DNA of 64,000 nt from Theristus sp. LFF4_11 (taxonomy: Eukaryota; Nematoda; Chromadorea; Monhysterida; Xyalidae): assembly GCA_030248135.1 (NCBI GenBank), contig JASANC010005786.1, positions 74,095 to 138,094 of the forward strand, written 5' to 3'. The notes beneath the pieces were generated by a model. It saw nothing but the letters and a program-made list of their open reading frames with translations, made no database searches and was not told where the DNA came from. Below are positions 12,402 to 24,770 of the stretch, piece by piece. Position 1 is the stretch's first letter, and each line of letters starts with the position of its first letter. The position numbers and the translations under genes were made by a program.

Positions 12402-15400
12402 TCACACCTTGCAGCCGTCATCGACCCGCGTCGTCGCAACGACCGTCTCCGCATTGTTGTCGATCGTCCCATCATCGACCACGCCACGAACTCGGCCCCC
12501 ATCGTACCGTCTCGTGGCCGAACTGTGATTCATCATAATAACCGTACCCTCGTCCTGGTGTCGTTTCGCAGCCATCTCCATTGTATTATTATTATTATTA
12601 TTATTACTATTGCACAGCGCCTTATTATTATTCTCATTCGCCACCGTCTTCTTATTCTCACTCAACAGTTTATCCGTAGCCGCCGCGTGCTGCTGGCCGC
12701 AATAATCGGCAAACGCCGAACTGCTACTATCGATGTACCGAATTCGCCGTAAATCGCGCGGCTTATAGGCGCCCGGGAACAACTCGAACGCCGGGTCAAC
12801 CATGCCCGGGCCGCGCAGTCCGTACTTGCGCTGCAGTACGCTGGCGTAGCGCATCAGATCGCCCACGTGCACCATCCTGCCGCCGACGTTCACCAGCGCG
12901 AAGCGGGCGTCCTGCATGGCGCGGCCGAAATAGTGGATCTTGCGGATGTACTGTATGCCGACGAGGTCGATGCACATGGTGGTGATGGCGAGCCCGATCA
13001 CGATGTACAGCAGGTCGAGTATGTAGTACTCCTGGCGCGACGGCACGATGTCGCCGAAGCCGACCTGCGTGTAAGTGGTCACTGTTAGCGGAGTGTCTTC
13101 GGTGGCGTTTTTTTCGGCCCCCGTCTCGTCTCGTCTTTTGACAGATTTTTTAAAGCCGGTCTCGTCTCGCGGCAACCTTTGGCGTTGTCTGTTGTTGCAC
13201 CTTTGAGTTGTTTTTTTCAGCGGAAACTCAACAGCGTATTGACCAATCAGTTGGCCTATCATTCTCAGCACCGTGTGTCAGCAAAAATAAAAACTGCTCG
13301 CTCAACAAACTATAAAGGCAGCTCAAATCGGTCATTTTTCGCTGTGAATCCGAGAGTCTCTCAAAAAGGGTTTGCAGCAAAACAGCTCATCTCAAATTGC
13401 AATCACGACACTAAAATCCGACTTCACCGTGGTCATCGTGATGAAACTGAAGTAGAAGCCGGTGAAGAAGTCCCACTGCTCCCAGGAGCCGATGAGCACC
13501 GCGCCGATCGCCACGTACGCCATCAGTATCGAGAGCACCAACGAGACCGGTATCGATATGTAGTCCTCGAGGCCGAAACGCTCCAGCTCGTCGCGCATCT
13601 CGAGCTCGTCCTCGTCCAAAAGCACGTCGGCACCCTGAATTTGCAATCAATCAAGTAGTATCATCTTTTTATGTAGCAACTGAGAAGTAAAGTATGTTCC
13701 TTTGAACCTGCCATTTTTAGCAAAATACAGAGCTCGCGAAACTAGAAAGAACGGTGTGTATCGGGTTACTGTAAAGGTTTGATGTTGTGAAAGATATGGA
13801 GCAGAAAAATCATTCAGTCCACTCACACACCAAAAATTCTACATCAACCGAAACATACAATGAAATCAACGTTTTTGTCCGCTGCGTGATCGTGATGTTC
13901 GTGATCTAATGTTGTTACTGTACTTTTTGCTTGTTGGGATCATTATTGTGTCATGTGCTATGTTTCTGCCCTTTGCCCATATCAGAAACTTGCTCCAGGT
14001 CCAGTTCAATTGGATAATTTTTGTGTCAGCGACATGGCATGTGCCTGTTTCATAACCCATTTATAACTTCGTTCTGCTATACACAGCGGTCATTCTTTGC
14101 CATCGAACAAAAGAACCTATTGATAAAATTACTATCATCAACAGTCCAGTCCACCCAAACGCTTTCCGCTTTCGCATTTTCTATAAACATTCAAACACAC
14201 CGCCACCAACCAGCTGATGTTGCAGATCGCCAGCGCTGCTGTGCGGTAACACGCTGCGGCGTAACGATTTCCGACAGTCGACGTAGTGACAGTACAGCCA
14301 GACAATATGTTCGCTGAGGAATTTGCCAATGTCCGCAACCGTGATCAGAATCAACGGCACCCCAAAAAGTCCGTAGACGAGACAGAACATGCGACCTTCG
14401 AACGTCACTGGCACCACGTTGCCGTAACCTGCAGTTTATACACACAGTGCGTTTACTTCGCTGTTTGCTCGTCGCAGCGATGGCTTAGTGGTTTAGCACG
14501 TTGGAGTGGTGTCCCAACTTGTTGTTGGTTCGAATCCACCCAGATCCTACTCACTGACAAATAGGCAAAAAATTTGCACCATCTTTGCACCTGCACCGGA
14601 AAACAAACAAGGTACAGGAAAACGGGTCCACCAGCAAATTTCATCACTTTTCAGAATCTCCACATGAAGCCAACCAAACCGCTCGTACTTCCAGCTGCAC
14701 CTAAAAACTGTGCTTAAAAAAAATGTCCGATTTTGTGAATTAAACAAACCATGTATGACCATAACCATACAACCTGCAGAAATAAAAAAAACTGGTGCTA
14801 TAGTGCTAGTGCACCCGCAAACGTGCACTAAAAGAACCAAATACCATCCTTACCAATGGTCGTGAGCAGGGTTGAGGTGAAAAAAATCGCCGTCCACCAA
14901 TTCCACACGACATCACGGTCGACGCCAACGTCGTCTGATGTCGCGTTAATGTTCGCATTATCACTGTTAACGTTCGCGTTACGCACATGCGCGCTGCTGA
15001 CGAAACTGGTGTCGAATGCGGTGAAGAGCACATTGGTGAGGTTGTCCAACGCTTGCCACATGCTGTCGGGATGCAGCTCCAACACGGCGCTGATGTTGGT
15101 TGACGCGGTTGACGGGTCTTGAATGCACACACCGTGGAAATTTATTGAAACACTCAACAAGCCACTGGAAAACACCTGGAGCGGTAATGTTATCTGATAT
15201 TTGTTGCATACCGTGAAGTCTTGCACATAAGGTTCCTCCCACTTATAAGACCCCCCACCCAAAAGTGGGCGGAATGTCACATGGCGGGAAACGGAAACCA
15301 AAAAATTGGAATTTCGACTTGATCGAAATCCCACTCCGTTTATAAGGCCGGACTTCCTAATCATCGCTTTTTTTACATACTCCCACCAAGGTTGTCACAT

Positions 15401-18400
15401 CAAATTCCACTTTTTTTAGAAATTTTTGATTTTCGAATTCATATAAGGACAAGAGACCGTATATGCAAGACTTTACGGTACATATTTCCCACACCTGCAA
15501 CCAGAAAAGAAACGGCCACGTTTTCTGATGTCGCACCTGCTTTCAACGGCACATGGTACGTGATGACATCACTGTTGCCGTTGACTTCGTATTTATTACT
15601 GTTCGCATTCAGCCACAGCGCCCGCAGCACGCGCGCCCGGACGAGCTCGATTCGTTGCAACTGCTGATGTTTCACGGCCAACTCATTCGGCTGCTCGAGC
15701 AGATAGAAAACGGCTGCGCCGGCGGCCACGTAGCCGCACGACAGGACGATGAGGCCGACGTGCGGAAGGACGATCTTGCACCACTGAATTGAGATTGATT
15801 TTGAGCGGGCGGGCGTTGGAGTGAAATTGAAAAAAAAATCATTGTAAAGGGGGGACAGAATTGAATTGTTTTATTGGCAGATTGAGTAGTTTAGAAACGA
15901 AGGTCACATTTCGAATCACACTTGTGCGACGGTGTGATGAAGCGTGATGCGGTGCAATTCGATTTGCGGCATTCCGCTTCCGCACCGTGTCACGGCAGTC
16001 GCACAGGTGTGTTCCGAATGATTTTCAATTTTAAAAAATCACCACTGAAGACTGAATCACGCGTGTTCATCTGCTGATTGGATGCATGATGATGCGTCAA
16101 TCAACTGCTCCAAAACTCACATGTTCGGCAGTTTTCTTGTTAGCCACCACCGGTAGCAGTTTGCGAAAACGTTGCGCAAACAACATTGTCGAAAGGCTAC
16201 GTTTGCTAATTGTATTTTTTTCGAAATTCTCGTTCACATATTCTTTGAATTCAGAGCTAGAACGTTTTTCACATTTGACACAATATTGGCGCTTTCTGTG
16301 ACCTCACCATTCGAAATCGAATACCCAAAAGTTTTGAATACCCAACAGCCATCTAAAGTTCGCGTGTTTAAAGTCAAATGAACAAGCACAATCAGGCGCA
16401 GTGAAAAAAATTGTATTATTTCACAAAGCAAAGAAGGCGAAACCAGAGACGCACAAAAAACAGTTTTTGGCAACCGTTATTGTATCAAGAAAACGATGGA
16501 AAAAAACGCAATTTTTTGACTCTCTATGTGGAAGTGGGCCAACCAGTCATCATTAGCTAGCGAGTGCACTTAAACTGAGCAAGGAAGGCTATTGCGTCAC
16601 ACAGAGACAGGAGGAACGTGTCAAAGAAATAAATGTCAAAATCGATTTCAGACAATTGAAAGTGTGCCGTGTGCTGTGCAGGCAACCATTAACATGTAAC
16701 GGGACTCTTGTGTGCAACAAAAACGACAAAAAACGAAGTTATCACGCAGAGAATACCAGAGATTATAGTTCGTCAGGTTAAGATGAAGACAGTTGGAACC
16801 TTTCTTTTGATATATTTTTTGCTTCCTTTTTTGTCATATATACGCCTGGTTTGCAACTCCTGGTCTGAACACCGGCAACAAAAGATCGCGTGTGTTCGTT
16901 TGCGTACGCAGTTCAGACAAACACACTGGCAGGCAGACACGCGGCTGTGTGAATGTGTGCCGATGTGTTTTGGTCATATTTGTGCAACAGCATAAACACA
17001 AAAGAACGCTGTCGACAAGGCATGTGTAATGTGCATTGTGGCACAATACCCTAGCGGATGAATCAGACCTTCACTGTGCACGTGCTGTCCACGCGCCACG
17101 CTCCGGCCTGATCATTGGTTGACCACAGAACACGGGCAAGCACGGAGGCTGACCGTTTAACGTTGGAACACCAGCTGTGATTTGGACGTAACGCGTGTGC
17201 ACGCAATGGTGAAACTGACTCTAATGATTTCTTATACTCATAACGCTATAACTGCAATTGTGATTCCTTGTTCTCTTTCGTATCTGCCACTCTTTATAAT
17301 AGTTCTCACTAATCTCTATACTTTATACACTCTTTTCACAACTGCTCCCTGCCACTCACTCACTCCATTATCTGGGTTCCAAAACCTATATAAAGGCGAG
17401 AGTTGGTGGCCGAGATCAGCTACTCTACCCAAAACTCTGCTCTTTGATACAGTCAATATTATACTGTCATTTCAAAATGTGAACCAATATATTATTGTGT
17501 CCTTGCCTTGTATTTTTGTGTGTTTCTGTGTATTTTATGAGGCAATAATATTATCTGTGCTCCGATCTTCGTCTTCGCTGGACTTTGTAATTCGACGATA
17601 ACGAAAATCACTTTGTAACACGGCCAAACGGAGTTGTCGTTAATTGAACGAAGCTGGGACTCGCCTAACCGGCTTGTGCAGGCTGAGATCAATTAGTGCC
17701 AACTAACTTTGGACGTATTGCGAGAGACAGTGCCTACTCTCGATCATTCAACTCTGCCCTGTCCGACACAAATGAGCACGTCTCAAAGGACACCCGGCAC
17801 CCAACGTGCCCAAGACCGAAAGGTTGAGGGTGCAGTAGCCAATCCGGTAAAAAAGGCACGCCGGAGGGAGCTACACATGCTTCAGAGTTCAGACAGCCAC
17901 TTCACCAAAATGCATTCATGGCGATGGCACACATGAGCGAGACCAATCAGTACGCCAACTTTGCAACTTTAAAGGTGCATCCGCAAGTAACCGCTCAGTT
18001 ACGGTATGGCCGATTAAACATGGCAGTTTTTTCAGGGTGCAAGGAACGCGCGAAGTTTGAATGAAAGAAAAAAGGGCTAATTCTCTTTTAAATATGACGT
18101 GTTTTTTAATGAAGTTAGTTCTTCGCATTGTTCTGTTCATTCTATGTCCCTTGCACGCATGATTTGAAAAAGTCTTGGCAATTTTTGAAAAAGACAACTC
18201 ATCTAGTCTGCGACTGATTCCGCCTGATTGAGAAAACCAGGAATGCCTTATTTTTTTCGGGCATACTGTGGATCGATGTTTATTGCATTTATGCTAAAAA
18301 TCTGAGTTTCTCCGGTGTATGTGCGTGACCAAAACACCGTGATCTTTATTAATCGGGGTAAAAAACATACACACCGAACGGTACAGTCAATTTTCAGTGA

Positions 18401-18665
18401 AAAAAAAAACACCAAAAAATGCAAGAAAAGCCCAAAAAACGTAAAAAAGGCTTCCCCGAAAGGAAAAACCGGAACGAAACAACGACGACACTGCGGCAGT
18501 AATTAATCTTGCCTTAATCCACTTTGGTTGCTGTGCATCCGATTGCTCCTCCGCCGGCAGCAATTGCGTCAGGTCCCACTGCTGCGGCTCGCTCTGTGCA
18601 GCCAGTGAATACTTCGTCGTCGTGTTACGTGTGCTCGAACTCGTTGTCAGCTTTCGATCGTTCAT
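12402..18665 (-). CDS. Two-pore-domain potassium channel (TWK type), gene 1
   Basis: Background potassium leak channel of the plasma membrane. Exons on the minus strand: 18665-18513, 15783-15537, 15117-14854, 14428-14211, 13634-13428, 13064-12402. All joins keep phase, giving 583 residues. M1 is about residues 57-80 (LPHVGLIVLSCGYVAAGAAV). An extracellular cap follows, with N-glycosylation sites at N141, N159 and N191. P1 has the filter TTIGYGN (around 222), M2 is IPLILITVADIGKFL-like (FGVPLILITVADIG), M3 SLVLSILMAYVAIGAVL, P2 TTVGFGD (364-368), and M4 GLAITTMCIDLVG followed by the QYIRKIHYFGR juxtamembrane segment typical of nematode TWKs. The C-terminal tail is low-complexity with an Asn run coded by an AAT microsatellite. 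The first exon is proposed from its ATG, GC-rich third codon positions and phase. Its donor is GC (AAG|GCAAGA), so that exon is less certain than the rest. Confidence 0.9.
14474..14580 (+). repeat. tRNA-derived SINE head in K2P gene 1 intron
   Basis: It has a good A box (TGGCTTAGTGG) and a perfect B box (GGTTCGAATCC) on the plus strand, then ATCCTACTCACTGAC, which resembles the CTCTACTCTA body of the SINEs at 24540 and 38127. It lies in the intron inside the first selectivity filter, opposite to gene sense. No proper acceptor stem is seen. Confidence 0.55.
17174..17935 (+). mobile_element. Possible LTR-retrotransposon 5' remnant
   Basis: A canonical TATA box (CTATATAAAGGCGAG) lies near 17388, followed by a transcribed-leader-like stretch to about 17600. 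Downstream a short open frame starts at an ATG near 17772 with a basic KKARRR cluster, as in the N-terminus of some Gag proteins, and soon stops. No second LTR, primer site or pol is seen, so this is only a candidate. It lies in intron 1 of K2P gene 1, antisense to it. Confidence 0.25.
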
Positions 18666-20104
18666 GTTTTTTGCGTCGAAAATTCTGTTTCTCCGGAAAA
18701 CTCGACAATTTTCGCGGTGAATTTATGGCGTCAAAACGGAGCTACTTAGAATCGTGTTTCCCGGTCTTCGGTGTGCGGTATTCGATGGAATTTTTTTGCT
18801 GCTCTCATTTTGTGTTAGTTGTTCACAAGGAATCGAGATTTTTTCTTGAATCAGTAGTAATTACAATTGCCGGTTTGATTCTCATTTGTATGCCTGCAAA
18901 AAATGCTGTGTTACATTTTGTGCGGAAAACATGGAAGAAAAACAGAATCCGGACTGAGATTTTCACCGCTTTTTTCGGATTTTCTTTATTCTGAACACAA
19001 GCCGCCACGCTTCTACTGCGTTCAGTGGGAAAGGCAAGAGAACGGTAATTACAGAACGCGGTTTTATTTCAGGATTTTACGTTCGGTATCGCTTTGGTGA
19101 AACACTACGATAATGCAATCTACACCAAGGTAACGCAACCTGTACCACGCTTATGCAACAATCTGTATCGTGCATGAAATAATCCCATTGTAGGCCTTAA
19201 AATATTTAACTGAGCCAAAATAGCAAAAAAAGTATCCGGGTGCCTTGTTTTTAGCGGAAGTAAACAATAATGCAAGAAAAAAGTGACCTTACGGTGCAGA
19301 ACCCCACAATTTTTTTTGGTTTTTCTTCGCCTGTTAGCACCTCGGAGATAAAAAACTTGGTTAGTAGCGTGTCAATTTTTTTTCTTTAACAAATGCATTT
19401 TTCGCAAAAAAAGAAGCAAACCCAAACGGAAAACGCACACCCACAAAATAAGATGCGCAGTCTCGAATATTGAAACCAATCTAAACTTTTTCTGCAAAAA
19501 AACAACACGATATTCCCACAGTTCCTCACAGTTTTGGAGACTGTTTTTTTCTCGGGTCGTTTGGATGGTGCGCGCGAGGCAGCAATGCGAAAATTGGAAA
19601 ATAGGTTGCACACGAACTTTTTCGGTGTTAGTCGCCTATTTGTTTGGTTCAGTTTGTTGAAATTTTCGGATGGAAATGAATGCATTTCACAGTCGAACAG
19701 GAACGGACATTGTTTTGCTGGTAGATCATCTGCGTTCGACGATTCAAATCTGGTACGCTTGAACGGATGTGCCTCTCTGCGAGGCCAATCAGCGTGTGTG
19801 ATGGTTTTACTTGCGTCATACGCGAGTTTTAACAAATAAAGAAACAATGGCGAAAGGCAAACTCTGTGAGAACACATATTTCAACGGTGTTCCGGGACTA
19901 ACAAGGACTTTTCGAGGCTGCAGCAAGTTTTTGTCCGTTAGTTTCCTTCGGGACACTCAGTGGAAAGTGCTGGGAATAGTCCCGAGATTTTACTCCCCCC
20001 CCCGAAAAAAATAACGGAAAAAGTCCCAGGGCCTTGGAAAAAGTTCTCGAGAAAGTCACGCCCACCACTGAGATCCTCCAGCTCCACCAGCTAGCTCAAC
20101 AAAT

Positions 20105-20210
20105 GACTCAACAAACTGTTGTGCTACCACTGGTATCTCAACAAAATTAGCATTTGCACAATTTTGTTCAGTGATACCAGTGGTAGAATAAATTGTTGAG
20201 TAGGTCTTCT
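20105..20210. repeat. Hairpin MITE
   Basis: The arms GCTACCACTGGTATC and GATACCAGTGGTAG are perfect complements. The outer arms CTCAACAAACTGTTG and AATTGTTGAG continue the pairing imperfectly, around a CAACAAAATTAGCATTTGC centre. About 100 bp long. Confidence 0.7.
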
Positions 20211-22095
20211 CAGCAATGCCGCATTGCCGCAGGTTTGGAGATTTATATGTTTCCAAAAATGTGTTTTCGAACTTTGAAATGCGGTTTCCTTGAAAGCCAT
20301 GTGCTCACAACAGGATATCACAAAAAGTACACACAAAAGTACCGCAAATTCTTCCGAGAAACACCATGATAGTGCGCGCAAAACTTTATGAATGCGATTA
20401 TACGCGAGAAACTTTTTCAGTATTGCCCAGCGAAGTTATACAGTCAATAAAACATGAACATGGAGCATGGTCCGTGCACAGTTTTTAGTGTGGCTCGTTT
20501 TATAACTTTTCGCAAAGCGATCCAGCTATTTACGCGTTTGAAAACGGAATTTTGGCTACGTATATCGCATTGGGGCCGATAAAGACAAAAACGCAGAATA
20601 AGACGATACGCGATGTGGAAAAGTACGATTTTCACGGGTGCTGCAGCGGTGGTGTCACGTGCAAACTGCACGCCCGCACAGAGGACGGCGTTCATCGCTC
20701 GGTCTCGACGCGATGTTCATTCGATCACCGTAATGAAAGTGAGAATCTTTGAAATTATGTTTTTGACAACCTCTGACATTTGATATAAGGATATATAGCA
20801 GTAAGATCGTATCGAGACCCCAATACGATACACTGTGGCCTGAATGAGTTTTGAAGTACATATACGATAGATGACTTTCGCGGAAAGTTTGATCATGAAA
20901 ACTTTTCGGTTGTATGTTCTTGTAGACTGTTTTGGCAAAACAAAAAAAAAATTACAGCCAGAGACTATTGAAATGAGGAAGTGTTCCGACTCACATAGAA
21001 AATGTTCATGGTTTACATTGTAGTTTATAAGGTTTCAAAAGAGTTTAGGCTTAAACAGTATCTTCTATTCAGTGAAATGTTGAAAACCCACCACCCATAC
21101 CCGCTCAGTAAAAACGCGAAATAAATTTTAGTTGAGTGGCTTTATATAGTAAATCTGATTTCCGAAAAACTCGCTAACGGTATACCGAAGTGTACCTTTT
21201 CGGTTTCGGTAATGAAATTTACTCCTTCTATTCGGTCAACCGCATACGATAAAAGTAAAATGATTTCGTAGCCAAAAAATTCCGAAACTTTCAAATGCAG
21301 CTCAATACACGTTCAATATACGTACAGTATTCTAAAATGTGCTTCACTGTAAATAATCCTGTATGACGAACAGACAATTGTATGTATACATACACCCGCT
21401 TAAAGTAGCTAATAATCGCGTGTTTCATCGCAAAAATAATGTTATCTTTTACAAGCATCTGTCTCATCGTGTACAAAAGGAATGAAACACTCGTATACTG
21501 CAATGATAAATATAAACGCAAGTACTAAGCGACAGATTTTGCAGGCAAGAGCGAGCAAGAGAAACATAAAACCACGGAATTATTCACTGATTTTGATTTT
21601 GATATGCGCGTTTTGGCAATCTGCCGTTATGCTTCATATTTGAGAACAAGAATCTTTAAGGATAATATACCGGAAAGAAAAGATGGCTTGAAAACAGTCA
21701 TTTTAAACCTACTGCACATGCATATGGACTTGGAGGCGCCAGTTTTATCATCTAAACTTGAAATAAATTACGCCGAAATACGCGGGGCGCAAGAATAAAA
21801 GTCGGCTGTTTATTGGACTCCGGTTTTTCTCTAAAAAGGTTTTTCATGTCAGGTTTTCTTTCTTGAAAGTTGTCTCGGAGTAAGAACTCATCGTATCTGT
21901 AAGAAACACTGTAACACAGACACTCCGCGTATCTATGCTGATTACAGTGTTGATTTGAGTAGAACTTCACAAACGGTTGCTGTTTGCTCTTAAATGGATT
22001 TGTTAAAACTTGAGTGGTTGTTGATTGTTTACGCCTACTTTTGCAGTAAACTCCTGCAGTCGAATTACCGTGCTTCTTTCACGTCTGATTACTGA

Positions 22096-22195
22096 GGAGG
22101 AATTCAAGAAGACGCATTTAGTGACCGCATAACTAAAATGTATGTTTTAACTCAGCTACGCGTCACTGAATACTGCTTCATGAATGCCGCTTAAC
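22096..22195. repeat. Short hairpin MITE, family B, copy 2
   Basis: The right arm TACTGCTTCATGAATGCCGC matches the other family B copies. The left arm is diverged (ATTCAAGAAGACGCATTTAG). The central GTGACCGCATAACTA is kept. Confidence 0.7.
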
Positions 22196-22202
22196 ACTGC
22201 AC

Positions 22203-22312
22203 ACAGTCGCAAACAAACACACAGGCACACATTAAGATATCCGATATAGCGCGTGTGATAGTATACATTTGTAGCATGTGTGCCAGTGTGTTTGTTTGTC
22301 TGTGAATGTGCA
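22203..22312. repeat. Hairpin repeat, family C, most complete copy
   Basis: The left arm CAAACAAACACACAGGCACAC pairs (20 of 21 positions) with the right arm near 22278-22300, GTGTGCCAGTGTGTTTGTTTG read in sense. A 60 bp centre contains GATATCCGATATAGC. It is immediately adjacent to MITE family B copy 2. Confidence 0.7.
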
Positions 22313-22390
22313 GCGTCTGGATGAGGTGTGCTGAAGGGAAAGTCGTTTCAGGCGAAGACTTTGACCGCACCTGCATGAAGACGACAAATA

Positions 22391-23325
22391 CAGGGTGGGC
22401 CAAAAAAAAGGTTCCATTTTCAAACTGCTGTCACTGGCTGGTGTTTTAATATTATGAGCTGAAATTTTCAGCACTGATAAAACATGCGTTGCCATTTTAC
22501 TGACAAAAATTTTTGTCATTTTTTGACATTTTTTTTCCGATATATAATTCCTAGCGCTCACTGTGGCAGATTTTCTAAAAAAACTCGAAAAATCAACAAA
22601 TTGACTGAAATGAGTGCAAGAAAAAATTAGTATCAAGATGCGTGATTCAATTTTGAAACTGTTGCGAAGGTGACAAATTGTTTTTTTTTTGGATACCCGC
22701 GATAGTTCAAATCATGCGCTCAGAGTGGAAAGGTCTCACACTTGAATTGCATTTGAGCACCTCGACCGAAATTCTGATGTTTCACAACGGACTCGAGTCA
22801 GCAGCCATGCGACTGCGACAGAAAGAATTGTTAAGTTGATTTTTTGTTTTCTGTGTTGCTCTGTCTGTTAATTTGTTTCTTTTGAAAAGTTTTTCTGCGG
22901 TTTGAATAGAAACAGTGTTTCAGTTTCAGTTTTCTGCAGTTTCGTCATGGTTAAGTGGACAGCAGAACAACGGGTCTGGTGTGCTATCTGGTGGGAGCAA
23001 TCTGAAAGTTTTTCTGCAGTGACTCGCCAGTTTCGCGTAAAATTCCATCCAGCCACTGCCGGACGACAAACCTTGATGATGATTTGGATGTCTATGAGCA
23101 ATGATTCGTTGTTAAATTCTTGGTTAAAAATCCGTTTTTTTGAAAATTTGGGAATTTTTAAACATTGTGCTGTAAAACTGAATCTACTTGACCAAACTGG
23201 ATAAAACTTTTGTCAGAAAAATGGCATCACATGTTTTATCAATGCTGAAAATTTCAGCTCATAATATTGAAATACCAGCCAGTGACAGCAGTTTGAAAAT
23301 GGAACCTTTTTTTTGGCCCACCCTG
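22391..23325 (+). mobile_element. Mariner-like transposon, internally deleted
   Basis: About 935 bp flanked by TA on both sides. The terminal inverted repeats are about 130 bp long and start CAGGGTGGGCCAAAAAAAAG at the left and the complementary CTTTTTTTTGGCCCACCCTG at the right. Tc1/mariner elements insert at TA and often have CAGGG ends. The interior keeps only the N-terminal helix-turn-helix of a transposase (next entry); the catalytic DDE/D domain is absent. The element is non-autonomous. Confidence 0.85.
22947..23204 (+). pseudogene. Truncated mariner-type transposase N-terminus
   Basis: It begins MVKWTAEQRVWCAIWW and continues SESFSAVTRQFRVKFHP...GRQTL, the pattern of the DNA-binding helix-turn-helix domain at the start of many mariner-related transposases. 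After about 50 residues the match ends, and the frame runs on without a catalytic domain to a stop at 23204. It cannot encode an active transposase. Its place inside 130 bp inverted repeats with TA flanks supports the call. Confidence 0.7.
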
Positions 23326-24539
23326 TATAAGAACGTGTCAGGACCAAAGCTACAGTATGCGCGGAGATGAACCAAATATGCCTACATGTAATATGTCTGT
23401 AACACGGGTTACAAAGTCGATAAAAGCATGTTTTATTTATTTACATGAACATTCGCCGAATAATCAAACTTTGGCACCCGCCACCCGTATTTTTTTACGA
23501 CCGCTGCAAAGCCAAAAGCATGAATTAACATGAAAAACATGGGTGCTTCAAGAAAGCCACCGAAGTAGCTTTTTCGAAACAAATTACGCATTCTACACGA
23601 CACTGGTGCAAATTCAGTTTTCCTTGTTTATTTGTGGGCGGATTACACTGAAAAAACAAGCCCAGGCGATAATGCAGGTGATAAACACACCGGGCTGAAT
23701 TGCGCATCGAGCCAAAAGAGTCAACAATTTGGTCAAGGCTTTGTTGACAAAAAGTGTTTTACACTGTAATTAGAAGGTCTCTTTGGTTAACAAAATTTTA
23801 AGTCACATGTTGACCTTAGTGCGTGATGACTAACAATTATTGCAATATCAGTTAATTAGCGATTGTTTTGACCTGCAAAATCGTCTGCAGCTTTTGGCAA
23901 AGCAGATGCAACGGGATGGGAAGGGCCAAGTCCCGCCGGGTCTACCTAAAAAAGCCCTTTCATTATTTTCAACCAAAACAGCCAACATATTTGTTTTGAA
24001 ATTTTCAAGTAAAATTTAAAAAAAATCACACATTTTTTCAGTATTTAATTAAAAACCTGTCAAACTGGAAACGGATCTACACACGATAACCTGGTAAAAA
24101 CGGTGCAAGGGCCATGAAAAGCCACCAAAAAAACTAAACTCCTACATATGGTCTAAAATCATTACCAAACTAAACCAGAAACAAACATGTATGGACATGG
24201 AGTACAATAAATTCCATGGCTTGTGGCCACGACACTGGGAAATAAACCATCAAGACACATGTGCAGCAAAACTGTGGTATATGCGTTTGTTGTACATGTG
24301 ACAGAAAAACCATCAGAAAATAATGTTCGAAACAAACATGAAGGAATGTTAGGTGTGTGTGTGTGTGTGTCCGGTGCCGTGCATGTATCATGTAACTTGT
24401 TGCTTTTGCACCAAAAAGTGCATGGGATCGGCGTTACAGTGCAGATTTTGATCAATTCCTTGCTTGAATTTTACTAGCTTTAATTTACTGCGAATTCTAC
24501 TGACTTTACGGTGCATTGAGTTAAGTTACAGTAGCTACT

Positions 24540-24770
24540 ATTCGTGGCATGGTGGCAGTGCGTCAGACTGTTGTCTGTGCGTTCGGGGGGATCGAGCCCC
24601 GCCGAGGGGTGTATAGGCACTTGATGACAGAGAAAACTCTACTCTACTGGGCACACTACTCGATGGCGTTCTGTACGCTTTAGCCCTGGCTAAAAAACAT
24701 CGCCTAAAATCCCCAACAACAACAACAACAACAGCAACATTCAACAACAACAACCGTAATCTAATGTGCC
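24540..24770 (+). repeat. tRNA-derived SINE
   Basis: A tRNA-like head (GGTGGCAGTGCGTCAGAC, then a B-box-like GGATCGAGCCCC) is followed by AACTCTACTCTACTGG and a CAA-repeat tail (24714-24755). The ACTCTACTCTA segment is shared with the SINE at 38127, which supports one family. Confidence 0.6.

Noticed and set aside
18524..18994. 156-codon plus-strand frame
   Set aside because: Its start lies opposite the proposed first exon of K2P gene 1, whose minus-strand frame has the better codon use. The rest is AT-rich and hydrophobic without a known domain.
24354..24371. GT microsatellite as a regulatory element
   Set aside because: An ordinary short dinucleotide run with no further context.
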